Source: Crossaster papposus (Eukaryota; Echinodermata; Asteroidea; Velatida; Solasteridae). From it: DNA of 64,000 bases. The notes under the pieces are model-generated. The model was not told where the DNA came from. It ran no database searches and saw only the letters and a program-made list of their open reading frames with translations. The stretch covers positions 2,833,001-2,897,000 of the forward strand of contig JBAIAA010000251.1 in assembly GCA_037893245.1 (NCBI GenBank), read 5' to 3'. Position numbers and translations under genes: made by a program. Below, piece after piece: positions 53,871-63,623 of this stretch. Positions within the stretch are counted from its first letter, which is position 1, and each line of letters begins with the position of its first letter.

Positions 53871-54892
53871 CTTTTTGACACTGATTCTGCTTCATGAAGG
53901 TCACCAGTTATTTAAATATTTGCATTTTAAGGGTTGACCGGTTGGGAAAGCTGTGTACATTTTTAATGGAAAAGATTGCTTATTGCTGTTGCTTGCTATA
54001 AACAAGGGCTCCACAGGGACAGGGTGAGTTTTAATGCCTCAAACGATTTATATAATTAATATAACGTTTCCTTTCCCATTGAAATTCAGGCACCTTCCTA
54101 CATTATACAAGCCCCTTCCCCAACCTCAGTTTCTCATTTTCATTTAGTTTATTGCCCTTTGAAAACCTTTTTAATAAGGTGTTTCTCAGTTATGACATAC
54201 TAGTATAAATTAATGTAGTCTAAATGAATAAATATACATGACCAGAGGGTTTTTAAACTTCAGCCTTTAATAAATATTTATTCGGACAAAAACAAGCGAC
54301 TATAAAACGTTAACATTTGAGATGTTTATATCAGTAATGCAGTATTTCGTATTATTGTTTAAACTTATGAAATAAGCTGCTGAGCTCGCGGTGAAATTAC
54401 GCTTAAAATGCTTTGAATGAAAACCCATAACACGTGTAGCTGCCATTTCCCATTTTTGTGAAAATTGCGACAACTACTCGCGAGTACTCGATTACCCGCG
54501 AGTACTCGAGAGGGAAACCACTACTCGCCCATCATACTTTTGCTGGTGGATTGTTGATTAATTCAGGATTTCTCCAGAATGTATACTGGTTGATTCTGAT
54601 GGACTCGGTACACCAGCAGTTTTTGCATTGCAAACTTGGTGTATCATAACAGATTCAGGACAGTTTCTAGTAAAAGCACTCAGGGGGTAAGGGTTCAGGA
54701 AAGCATGCCTCATTCATCAATTTCAATACATAGTTTCACACACCCTATACGTGGTAAGGGTTAAAGTAAAGCAAAACAATCTTTAACCCTAACTCCCTAT
54801 CCTATAATTCCTGAATCTTGCAAACAATTTAAATTTCTTTAGTGCTTTACCAACGACCGGTTTTGGCATCTCTTTTATGTATTCAGGGAGTC
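53871..54892. other. Non-coding stretch
   Basis: No gene seen. A short CGCGAGTACTCG inverted string lies at about 54478-54510. Confidence 0.3.
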
Positions 54893-55160
54893 GGGTTGGC
54901 GTAGCATTTCTTTTCGCCTTTCACCACTGTGACCGGAGTTCGAATCTGCTCCGGGTCAATAATGTAGACTGAGTTTTTAGTCCCTGCCTGGCTTGATAGG
55001 TTTTCCCCAGGATATTCTCCTTAGGTTTCCCTCCCACCTCTAAAACTGTACCTTCTTCTCATTGTCTTCTCTCTACAGGTTTCTTCAAGCTTACGAGCTA
55101 GTGCCTTGGGTGCATTTGGTTTCATAATTGGTTTCATTATTACAAGAAAGATTAAATATA
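54893..55160 (+). repeat. tRNA-derived SINE (second family)
   Basis: A-box-like GGTTGGCGTAGCA and B-box GAGTTCGAATCTGCTCC lie about 35 bases apart. The body has TGCCTGGCTTGATAGG, TTTTCCCCAGG, TTTCCCTCC and a tail of GGTTTCAT repeats. The promoter arrangement is that of RNA polymerase III SINEs. Confidence 0.65.
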
Positions 55161-55413
55161 TTTTTGTAAAATCTCGCAAGATTTTGAGGTCAACTTACAC
55201 GCTATATTCAAAACTTCACACTGTTTGCGTGGAATTGCCCCTTGCTCACTGAGCACATTCGCCAGAACTGCCCAGAAGCGCATCTACTATTGGGACATCC
55301 AAACAACTAGCAGACTCATGGTCTTTTCAGGCAGACACTTGGTGACGTTATCTTCGTCTGCCTGATGATACGCCCAAGTTTAGTCGAGCAATCTTGGCGT
55401 CGGCATCAAATCT

Positions 55414-55592
55414 ATACAAATATGTTCGCTTGAACGACCAGGTGTGAATTAGAACATATTTACTTTCTTCACGGTGCGTGATTTTCTGTGTATTGTTACG
55501 TGTTACGTAATAGAGTAGGGACTGTAGTGGCGTGGTCAGTGGGCTTGTCATTTCACGTCAGTCCAGCACCGGGGTTACAACTCAAAAAAAAA
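55414..55592 (+). repeat. Split direct repeat A1 (left end)
   Basis: About 175 bases identical or nearly so to 56166-56346, from ATACAAATATGTTCGC to GGGGTTACAACTCAAAAA. It includes GTGGCGTGGTCAGTGGG and CGGGGTTACAACTC, weakly like pol III A and B boxes. Being at the 5' end, it should hold the promoter. Confidence 0.75.
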
Positions 55593-55665
55593 GAAGAAAA
55601 AAAAAAGAAGAAGAAAAAGAAGAAGAAAAAGAACTCCTCTACAAAGTGCTCTACATCCTTGCGCT

Positions 55666-55916
55666 ATGTTTCAAAGCGACTCGAGGCAAGATCCTTCCTC
55701 AGCTGCCCCAGCTACTAAAGCTGATATCCAAGAGATATTGGCCGCGTTTAAATCGAGTTTTGAAGATAAGCTAGACAAGACCAGGGCGGAGTTTACAGAA
55801 TTGCAAACAAAAGCCGCTTATTCTCTGGCGGAGAAGATAAAGGACACAACGACAACCAAATGGCGGAGAGAAGGAAATCAGAGACAATTTCAATTTAACC
55901 AGCAAGTGCCAGCTAA
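55666..55916 (+). CDS. DIRS-like gag, exon 1
   Basis: ATG at 55666 (MFQSDSRQDPSSAAP). A helical region has ATKADIQEILAAFKSSF followed by WRREGNQRQFQFNQQ, as in gag proteins of this DIRS group. It ends at a GTATTT donor (55917) in phase 2. Without splicing the frame stops at 55933-55935. Spliced to 56453, gag is 246 residues. Confidence 0.6.
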
Positions 55917-56452
55917 GTATTTTCTCAATTACTGAACCTAACAGTATTGTATAGGGATATACATGTACATATATATATAAATATGTGTACAAAAAATGTA
56001 CTCGGTAATTCCTAATCGCCTTCTTTAACCTCATGGGGTTTTTCAGGATCTAGGTGGGGCAGGTTCCCCACCGGTGCTCAAATACACTGACTAACTCCCA
56101 TATGGATGTGTGTAGTGTGCGTTATTTCTGCGTCAGTTAATTCACAGAAATTGGTTAGGGAAGAAATACAAATATGTTCGCTTGAACGACCAGGTGTGAA
56201 TTAGAACATATTTACTTTCTTCACGGTGCGTGATTTTCTGTGTATTGTTACGTGTTACGTAATAGAGTAGGGACTGTAGTGGCGTGGTCAGTGGGCTTGT
56301 CATTTCACGTCAGTCCAGCACCGGGGTTACAACTCAAAAAAAAAAATATATATATATATATAATATATATGTATATTCTCACATATTATATATATTAAAG
56401 ATCGTTATAACAACCTGTTCTAATTTTGTTTGTTCATTCCTGTTGAATATAG
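55917..56452 (+). other. Predicted intron in gag containing the internal B1-A2 junction
   Basis: GT at 55917, AG at 56451-56452, 536 bases, phase-matched (2 plus 1). The 3' end is pyrimidine-rich. It holds B1 (56058-56171), A2 (56166-56346) and an AT microsatellite (56341-56370). Introns have been reported in DIRS-type elements. An alternative is that this is an insertion that merely looks spliceable. Confidence 0.55.
56058..56346 (+). repeat. Internal B1-A2 junction (internal complementary region equivalent)
   Basis: B1 (56058-56171) matches 59759-59872, starting GGCAGGTTCCCCACCGG. A2 (56166-56346) matches 55414-55592. They overlap at ATACAA. The composite is what joining the right end to the left end of the element would give. 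Confidence 0.8.
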
Positions 56453-56942
56453 AGAGATCAAGGAATTGCTTTCCCTTTCCATTGGAAAGGTCGGAGAAGA
56501 TTCCGAGGTCCAGTCTACTTTGAAGGAAGCGCTGAAACTGATAGACAACCGGCAAAAGCTGATTCGTATTGCAGATACTAGCCAGTACGGGTGGGCAACG
56601 GTCTCCGAATACGAGGCTCACGAAGTCGCAGATGACGAGAACGATGACAACAAGATCACAAGGGCTGAGAACAGAGCCGGGCGTAAGGTCAAGCAGAAGA
56701 AGATGGCTGGTTTCAGCCAGTCCAAGAAGTTCAAGCGTGAGCACCCTTCAGCTGTTGACAGTGCTGATACTGGGGGTCAGTTTTTTCGTCGGCCTGTCCA
56801 AGTCGTCCCTATCAGCCAAACATCCAACAGAACTTACGGGGGAGGCTCATGCTTCCTCTGTGGCAGCTTCACCCACTGGAAAGCCGCATGCCCGAAACGT
56901 AGAGGAGCAAGAGCAGCCTCCACTGCAAATGCAGCCCAATAA
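56453..56942 (+). CDS. DIRS-like gag, exon 2 with CCHC zinc knuckle
   Basis: It starts at acceptor AG 56451-56452 and continues EIKELLSLSIGKVGED. RQKLIRIADTSQYGWATVSEY, a basic Lys-rich region and a zinc knuckle CFLCGSFTHWKAAC (C-x2-C-x4-H-x4-C, about 56849-56890) follow. It ends at TAA 56940-56942. The knuckle would bind element RNA. The RT frame starts 14 bases before this stop. Confidence 0.8.
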
Positions 56943-58980
56943 AGTTAAGTCTTGCAGTGTAGGTATTCCAGATAATTGTGATTATCTCCCAGTAAGGCAA
57001 GACCCTGTCATAATAACGGAAGATTATTTTGAATATGAGGAAAACAATGAGATCGCAGATATCAAAGTGGCCGGTAGGTTGGTAGAACATATCAAGTTTT
57101 GGTACGACATCTCAGCGCCCAGTTTTATTATCGATACCATAAAATTTGGTTATGTGTTGCCGTTTATCGGTCAGCCTCAAAATATGTCGTCAAAAAACAA
57201 CAAATCTGCGTTATCACACAGTGCTTTTGTAGATCAAGCTGTTGCAGAGTTAGTAAAACTAGAGACTGTAGAAAGGTGTACAAAGGAGCCTAAGGTAGTT
57301 AATCCACTTACAGTTTCTGTACATAGTAGTGGTAAGAAACGCCTCATATTAGATCTTAGGTTGGTTAACGATTGTCTTGAGAAAGTTTCAGTCAAATACG
57401 AGGACATGCGTACAGCTATGTTTTTCTTGAGGAAAGGAGGTTTTATGTTCAAATTTGATCTCAAGTCAGGATACCACCATATAGATATTTGTCAAGCACA
57501 TAAAGAGTTCTTGGGTTTTGCATGGCCCATGAATGGATCCTTGTCATTTTTCAGATTCAGGCAATTACCTTTTGGACTTTCCTTAGCACCATTCATATTT
57601 ACCAAGTTAGTCAGACCTCTAGTGAAGAAGTGGAGAGGTGAAGGTAAATCGGTTGTAGTATTTTTGGATGACTGTTTAGGTTTTGCTAGTTCATATACGG
57701 AAGCATTACGGATCAGTTCAGAAATAAAAACCGATATCCTGGCCTCAGGTTTTGTACCTAACGTACAAAAGAGTATATGGTCACCAGTTTCAAAGATTGA
57801 ATGGCTTGGTTACGAAATTGATCTGTCTAGTGGGTTTATCGCAGTACCAGAGCGAAAGACCCTCGGTATCAAGTTAGTCATTAACAACTTCCTATCAATT
57901 AAGTCAGTACCAAGGGTTTTACCTGCCAGGGCACTGGCCAGCATTGCAGGAAAGATCATGTCGACAAGCCTAGTCATATGTAACGTAGCTAGGATAATGA
58001 CCAAAGCGATACATGTGTGTGTCGAATCCAGAACCTCCTGGAACGGTCAGGTGGCCCTTTCAGGAGAGGCCAATGATGAATTGGAGTTTTGGAAGAGTAA
58101 TATTGACAATTTGAATAATTGTGTTGTAGGTCCTCGTGCCGATTGTTCTAGAATAGTTATTTCAGATGCCAGTAGTACAGGATTCGGTGGGTACATAGTT
58201 GACATGGGCAATACTGTTGCTCAAGGTTTATGGGATAATAGTGAATCCCGGAAAAGTAGTACATGGAGGGAGCTCAAAGCTGTAGATTTGGTGCTAAAAT
58301 CTCTAGCTCCCAAGCTGTCCTGCCGAAGGACTAAGTGGTTTACCGATAACCAAGCAGTCGAGAAGATTGCAGTGTGTGGCAGTATGAAATGTGACCTACA
58401 AAGTATAGCATTGAGTATTTACAAGACATGTTTGGTGTACAATATCCAGTTGGACATGGAATGGGTTCCCAGATCAAAAAATGAAAAAGCAGACAAGCTT
58501 AGTCGTATCATAGATAACGATGATTGGAGTATATCCGATGATGTGTTTTACTATTTTGATCATCTGTGGGGTCCACATTCCATAGATAGATTTGCATCCG
58601 ATTATAATCGCAAGATAGAAAGGTTCAATTCTAGATATTGGAACCCCGGTTGTGAGGCTATAGATGCCTTTACTTTGAATTGGAGCAATGAGAACAATTG
58701 GTTGGTTCCCCCCATCTCAGTTATTGCTAGAGTACTCCTTCATATGGCTGATACAAAAGCTGCTGGAACACTGATTTGTCCATGTTGGTATTCAGCCCCA
58801 TTTTGGCCTATGCTCTACCCAGACGGTTGTAATCCAATTAGAGCAGTGGTGGATATTTACGAAATTTCAGTATATCCAGGACTTTTTAGCTCGGGCAGAG
58901 GAGGTAATGAGGATTTTATCCAGAATATCACCAGAAGTAAAATTTTGGCAATAAGGCTAAACTATCACAATGGTTTGTAG
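56929..58980 (+). CDS. DIRS-type reverse transcriptase-RNase H polyprotein
   Basis: Start chosen at ATG 56929, which overlaps the gag stop in another frame; the frame is also open upstream but there it shadows gag. RT motifs: LILDLRLVND at about 57340, KFDLKSGYHH with D at 57457, LPFGLSLAPFIFTKL, and FLDD with aspartates at 57667 and 57670. RNase H: D 58165 (ISDASS), E 58270 (WRELKAV), D 58345 (FTDNQA), then ADKLSR. A C-terminal region (WGPHSIDRFASDYN, ENNWLVPP, FWPMLYPDG) is typical of DIRS-group polyproteins. 684 residues with no stop or frameshift. No methyltransferase domain and no recombinase follow. Intactness suggests recent retrotransposition. Confidence 0.88.
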   Translation: MQPNKVKSCSVGIPDNCDYLPVRQDPVIITEDYFEYEENNEIADIKVAGRLVEHIKFWYDISAPSFIIDTIKFGYVLPFIGQPQNMSSKNNKSALSHSAFVDQAVAELVKLETVERCTKEPKVVNPLTVSVHSSGKKRLILDLRLVNDCLEKVSVKYEDMRTAMFFLRKGGFMFKFDLKSGYHHIDICQAHKEFLGFAWPMNGSLSFFRFRQLPFGLSLAPFIFTKLVRPLVKKWRGEGKSVVVFLDDCLGFASSYTEALRISSEIKTDILASGFVPNVQKSIWSPVSKIEWLGYEIDLSSGFIAVPERKTLGIKLVINNFLSIKSVPRVLPARALASIAGKIMSTSLVICNVARIMTKAIHVCVESRTSWNGQVALSGEANDELEFWKSNIDNLNNCVVGPRADCSRIVISDASSTGFGGYIVDMGNTVAQGLWDNSESRKSSTWRELKAVDLVLKSLAPKLSCRRTKWFTDNQAVEKIAVCGSMKCDLQSIALSIYKTCLVYNIQLDMEWVPRSKNEKADKLSRIIDNDDWSISDDVFYYFDHLWGPHSIDRFASDYNRKIERFNSRYWNPGCEAIDAFTLNWSNENNWLVPPISVIARVLLHMADTKAAGTLICPCWYSAPFWPMLYPDGCNPIRAVVDIYEISVYPGLFSSGRGGNEDFIQNITRSKILAIRLNYHNGL

Positions 58981-59262
58981 TTTTGGCTTTATTCGCCGCC
59001 ATCTCAAAAGATTTACGATGGCTAACTTAGTTCAATGAGCTATCGACAACGTATTTATCTATCACTGATGCACATTATTATTTTGCAGGTTATATTCGGC
59101 AAAGGTGTGTGGGATCGATGGAAGTCAGAAAGTGCGAAGGTAGACTATTAGCTGTGTCTAAAGCCTTGGGTTTGTAAAATATGCCCCTCGAGTTGGTTTA
59201 CAATGCTAGCATTTTCTTAAGAGTTGAAAGAAACAATATACGCACGTAAAACTTGAGTAATA
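58981..59262. other. 3' non-coding part of the DIRS-like element
   Basis: No frame with tyrosine-recombinase motifs (R...HxxR...Y) was recognised on either strand between the RT stop and B2. Confidence 0.5.
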
Positions 59263-59530
59263 TTAATCGAAGAGTTATGTCAAGTTGACAGATATAACGC
59301 TATTATTATAGATGCGATTAATTTGATAAAGTGTAAAAGTATGTTTATATTATGTTTATTAATCGAAGAGTTCTGTCAAGTTGACAGATATAACGCTATT
59401 ATTATAGATGCGATTAATTTGATAAAGTGTAAAAGTATGTTTATATTATGTTTATTAATCGAAGAGTTCTGTCAAGTTGACAGATAGAATGCTATCATTA
59501 TATATGCGATTAATTTGATATGTCTATATG
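59263..59530 (+). repeat. 96-bp tandem repeat, nearly 3 units
   Basis: Units start with TTAATCGAAGAGTT(A/C)TGTCAAG at 59263, 59359 and 59455, exactly 96 bases apart. The first two differ by about one base and the third is partial and more diverged. It lies between the RT gene and B2. Confidence 0.9.
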
Positions 59531-59758
59531 TATATACATGCACAATTTAAAACAAGGTTTCAATTAGGCATGGTGGCGTCTGACACGAGGTTATATTGCA
59601 TAGTTCAGATCTACGTTTCTCATCCTCAAAAAAAAAAAAAAAAGAGAGGGTGAGTTTTTCGTAGCTGGCATTATAGCGGTTGCCTATAATTTACATTATA
59701 CATGTAAAAGAGAACTGTATACTGTATACTGTTTAAAGACGGGGGCTGTTTGTGTAAC

Positions 59759-59872
59759 GGCAGGTTCCCCACCGGTGCTCAAATACACTGACTAACTCCC
59801 ATATGGATGTGTGTAGTGTGCGTTATTTCTGCGTCAGTTAATTCACAGAAATTGGTTAGGGAAGAAATACAA
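59759..59872 (+). repeat. Split direct repeat B2 (right end)
   Basis: Matches B1 (56058-56171) over 114 bases, ending GGGAAGAAATACAA. The flank beyond (TTTATGAG) differs from A, which sets the element edge. Confidence 0.8.
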
Positions 59873-61174
59873 TTTATGAGTCCATCCGGAATTGGCAAAA
59901 TATAATTCCCCAATTACATAAAGGTTCTTACCTGCAATATAATTGGAATTATATAAGACAATGAATGATGGACTCATGTTCCCTTCCTTCCCCCCTTGCT
60001 TTGCCTGCAGGTCAATCTAAGAGGGTGTACTTAAGGGGGCCCACGCGACTCATCAGTGGAATGTTAAAGACGGTCAATGGAGCGCTTCGGGCATTCCTGC
60101 CAGCGCGCTATTGTGAGCAGTTTTGCATATTAGCGCGAGGGTTCCATTTCTTTCTCCAGGATCTAATATATTATGTTGACTCGTGGAATCGAAGCACTCG
60201 TACAAAAACAAATTGACGAAATAATTCTGTGGCAGTCATTTCTTAAAAACTTAAACTTACATAAAGAGACTGAATTGTCTTTTTGGACACACATGTAAAA
60301 AAGACAAAAACTTGAAGGCTTTTTTCGGGGTCAAACCATCCTGAGCCACGCAGAGTTTACGGGCTCTTGAATTATCGCCCTCAAACCCTGCGGACATTCG
60401 CAGAAATCATTAAACAAGTTGGCCAATACATGATATGAACGTCCACCCCTGTTAAAATAACAATTTCTACCACCTAGACTTAATGTTATTGGCGTGTACT
60501 TTTCAGTCTTTTATGTTTCTTATTCTGTATAATATATAATAGCAAAGCTTTTTCACGCTATATACGTTATTTTTTCTGATTAATTTAAATGTTTACGTGG
60601 GAGGATGAAAATTTGTGAGAACACCGCAGATGTCCAAGTGAATGGATCAATATAAATGCGCGTTGCGAAAGAACTTTAGCAGGATCGGGTGAATAACTGT
60701 CTTCTGGTACATCAGGGATTTACCGCTTCCAGTCTTATAACACACTATGATGACATCTTTGCTTTCCTCATACGCACTTAGGGTGCGTTTTTGTAGGTCA
60801 TTTAGGCACAGAACACGGAAATGTTTTCCTTCAAAAAATCGAATTGAGAATCGATTGCCATCTTGTTTGTTTGTAAGCCAACCTCTTTCCCAGGAATAAG
60901 TACCGCGTTTTATAAATGAAAAACTGCAATTTCATGCCTGGGTTCGAGGCATGCCTTGGTATGTTTGTAACGGAGACTCTGATTGGGAGCATGGATCTTT
61001 GCGCCAAATGACCACGGATCTTGCCCAGTGTCCACAGGGGTTTGAGAGCTATTAGTAGAAAGCTCGTAAAAGCGCTGCGTGGCTCAGGATCGGTCAAACA
61101 AGTTAACCAGAAACTTAAGCTGTTTGGGTGTAGTCGTGATTCCAGCCAATGAGTGTTTGCCTTTTGCGGACGTG
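59873..61174. other. Non-coding stretch
   Basis: ATGAGTCCATC at 59876 is inverted at about 59967-59977, a possible tiny MITE or target-site hairpin flanking the DIRS-like element. No gene recognised to 61174. Confidence 0.35.
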
Positions 61175-62930
61175 CGCGCTGTGTGTAAATTATGGGACAT
61201 TGAATGAAAATGACAGGTAAAACGTATGCGTATATACACATACTCTTCCATGTACATTTTGTACATGACTGCGTGTACGTGAACATTCCATAGGGTTCGT
61301 ATGCTTTAAGAAAATCTCTCTAAACTTAAACTCTAAAAATTCTTTCTACCTAAATTTTTCAAAATTACCCCAATTTGTCTTCTAGGCCTACATCTTCTTT
61401 CATTATACCTCAACCCAATTCTACCTCTAGAACCTTTAATTGAGACCCAACATGTTATGGGGGACACAAATTTGTCCCCACAACTACTCGGTCAGATTTT
61501 TTCAAGCAAAAGACAGTGTCCCCGTAACTCGGTGTATGCCTATACCGGCACCCTCGTGTCCGATGTAAACAACCGTTTTTCCGTCTTTTCTCGGGAACGG
61601 TAAGACATTATGCTGATTTCCTCCCAACATTTGAAATAGGTATTCTAAACATAATACTTTTGAGGGATTTCAGAACATAGTACCCCTTTAATCATGTTCA
61701 TAATATTGTTTTGCGAAAGATTGGTTGCACTTTTGGCTAAGACTAAGAGGAACTGTTGAACAAGTTTATTTTTAGCCGACGTCCTTTTAAACGCGTTATA
61801 TACCATCTGGCCTACCTTGACTCCTACGATCTGAAGAAAAACTGCACCTGGTGAAATCTTCCTACAGGCTCTCGTGACTCAAAATGTTGATTTTTCCAGT
61901 GGAATCTGGAGTACAGGAATGTTGACTTGCATATCACACCTTTTCAAGTCAACATCACGAGGTGGGACATTAAGGTATCTTGTTAACATGTGGAACTGTT
62001 AAACAGTTTACATGATTAACCCAGGGGCAAGATTTGGCGCCTAGCAGGCCATGAGTAAAAAATCGCCAGCTGGAGCGCAAGCAAATGACTTTCTCAGGCA
62101 ACTTGCAGAAAGGTAATGTTTGGTAGTCTACTAGTTCCTCATCACGTTTTGGCTGTAAATGCTCTTTAAACTTTAAAGTTGGGTTGTGTGATGGATTGCC
62201 TATTATTATTGCCATTAAACAAGACGAATCAGGTAGAGTGGGAAGAGTGCAAGCAATACAAGTTGCTTCTCAGCAACCCCCACACATCTGAAACGAAAAA
62301 TCATAAAACAGACCGGAGACAACAAACAAACACACACAAAAGATATAAAACTGGACAATTTAGGAATAGGAAACAAGAAGACATTCGCAATCTCCTAGAC
62401 ACAGTGCCACAAGAAATAGATGAACAGCACTATAGGCAAAAAACAGCGCTGAAACTGACTTTTGCGACATCTCCGTCATCGGGTGCAGACTAAAGCCATG
62501 TTCCCATTGGACTTAATTTTGTTAGAGTACCGCGACTTTTCTTTAGAATGACAAAATTAAATCCAATGGGGACGCACGGTAAACTGACCTCCCTGTCAAT
62601 TTACCGCGACCGTGATGTAAAATGAACAGGCCGAAAGAGGTCGCGGAAGACTTCCGCGCAGCCACGGTAAATTATCAGGGCCGCAATGTGTGACATTCTG
62701 CCAGTCTCGAACAGCGAATGAACCGTTCCGCCGCGGAAGAAAAAGTCCAATGGGAACACGGCTTTAGGGAATGCAAAGCCTATGCAAACCGAGTACCTAA
62801 CCACCCAGGCCCAGACACGGACAAGAACTCAGAAAGAAGGAATCGAACACAGCAATGTCCGTGCTCAAATATTTATTGCATGTTATTATAACAAACTAAT
62901 AATTGAAAACAGCCGATTCCTGCCTAATTT
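61175..62930 (+). repeat. Dispersed about 1.2-kb repeat, copy 2, with a later insertion
   Basis: Co-linear with 51640-52830, but the match breaks at about 62210 and resumes at about 62805. The extra sequence of about 590 bases includes a MITE at 62491-62766 and an unrelated 280-base piece. Confidence 0.75.
62491..62766. mobile_element. 276-bp MITE (AAAGCCATGTTCCCATTGGACTT termini)
   Basis: TAAAGCCATGTTCCCATTGG at 62491 is inverted at 62747-62766 (CCAATGGGAACACGGCTTTA) with one mismatch. TA at both edges could be the target duplication. Inside, TTTACCGCGACC and GGTCGCGGAA motifs pair. No ORF. Confidence 0.75.
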
Positions 62931-63490
62931 ACATGATTGTACTAGGACCAATATTTATCGGTCGAACAGTGGTCCAGTGAATGACGGACACACGTTTTGG
63001 ACAGACACAAAACACCGAATCGTGTGTGACCACCGAGTTTTACACAATTTATACAGTTGAGTAACTAAATCACAGAGGCAATTCAGTGTCCCATAACGAC
63101 AGTTCCACAGATGATTCGGCTTTACATATCATAAATAACAAGGATAACAAAGTATTACATAACAAATTATTTCGTTTTTCTTTTCCGAACGATTTTGAAA
63201 GAAGACCATACACTGTATACAAATAAATTCGATTGTTTGCATTGGCAGGCATTTACACAATGTTACAAAGTGTTTGTACCATTGCGCCAACTGCGATATT
63301 CAGTTTAGTTGTGCACACAGGGGGATCCCCACGAATTAGTTTTGTTAGATAGTTACGACTGTAGATTGAAATGCCCCAATTTCATTCTTTTAATTTTCCC
63401 GATTTCACATTTTACAAAATGAAAATGAATAACAAACGTATTTCAATTGTTGGTTTAAAAAAGAATCTAACAAGGTATTACATCAGTGAG
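62931..63490. other. Non-coding stretch
   Basis: No gene recognised. Confidence 0.3.
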
Positions 63491-63507
63491 AAATATATAT
63501 ATATATG
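63491..63507 (+). repeat. AT microsatellite before the ribozyme
   Basis: A (TA)n run directly abuts the ribozyme core and may form the left strand of stem I. Confidence 0.8.
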
Positions 63508-63556
63508 CTGATGAGTGCCACACGGTACGAAACAGTCTGTCCAGAAATAAATATGC
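63497..63556 (+). ncRNA. Hammerhead ribozyme motif (minimal stem III)
   Basis: All core elements are in place. CTGATGA is at 63508-63514. Stem II is GTGCC/GGTAC (63515-63519 and 63524-63528) closing an ACAC loop. GAA is at 63529-63531. Stem III is ACAG/CTGT (63532-63535 and 63537-63540) with a one-base loop. The cleavage triplet is GTC, ending at 63541. Stem I starts with G-C and U-A pairs and continues weakly between the AT run on the left and CAGAAATAAATATG on the right. Very short stem III is a feature of hammerheads in small retrozymes and Penelope-like elements. Stem I strength and tertiary contacts are unverified, so cleavage activity is inference. Confidence 0.72.
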
Positions 63557-63591
63557 CAAAGTTATTTTAACTCGTATCCTGAATTTATTTC

Positions 63592-63594
<3 letters not shown>

Positions 63595-63623
<29 letters not shown>
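63595..63623 (+). repeat. AT microsatellite after the ribozyme
   Basis: A run of about 14 TA units lies 54 bases after the predicted cleavage site. Confidence 0.85.

Larger units (their letters stand above)
55414..59872 (+). mobile_element. DIRS-like retrotransposon with split direct repeats (A1, B1-A2, B2)
   Basis: Repeat A occurs at 55414-55592 and 56166-56346. Repeat B occurs at 56058-56171 and 59759-59872. A1 starts and B2 ends at the same hexamer, ATACAA, which is also the A/B joint inside B1-A2. This is the pattern expected when a circle with joint B-ATACAA-A integrates by tyrosine recombination, as in PAT/Ngaro-type DIRS elements. Between the repeats lie gag with a CCHC knuckle and RT-RNase H of DIRS type. 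Unusually, B1-A2 lies within a predicted gag intron and not after the ORFs. No tyrosine recombinase or methyltransferase frame is seen. Confidence 0.78.

Noticed and set aside
55414..56346. Repeats A and B as ordinary SINE copies
   Set aside because: A SINE truncated at its 3' end is unusual, and A1's start and B2's end coincide at the same ATACAA joint, which split direct repeats explain better. Kept as the main alternative.
56569..56928. Upstream extension of the DIRS RT frame
   Set aside because: It overlaps gag exon 2, whose zinc knuckle and composition are clearly the real coding frame there, so the RT start was set at 56929.
60040..60075. Second hammerhead-like CTGATGAGTC on the minus strand
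   Set aside because: No GAAA at the right distance and no stem II or cleavage triplet.
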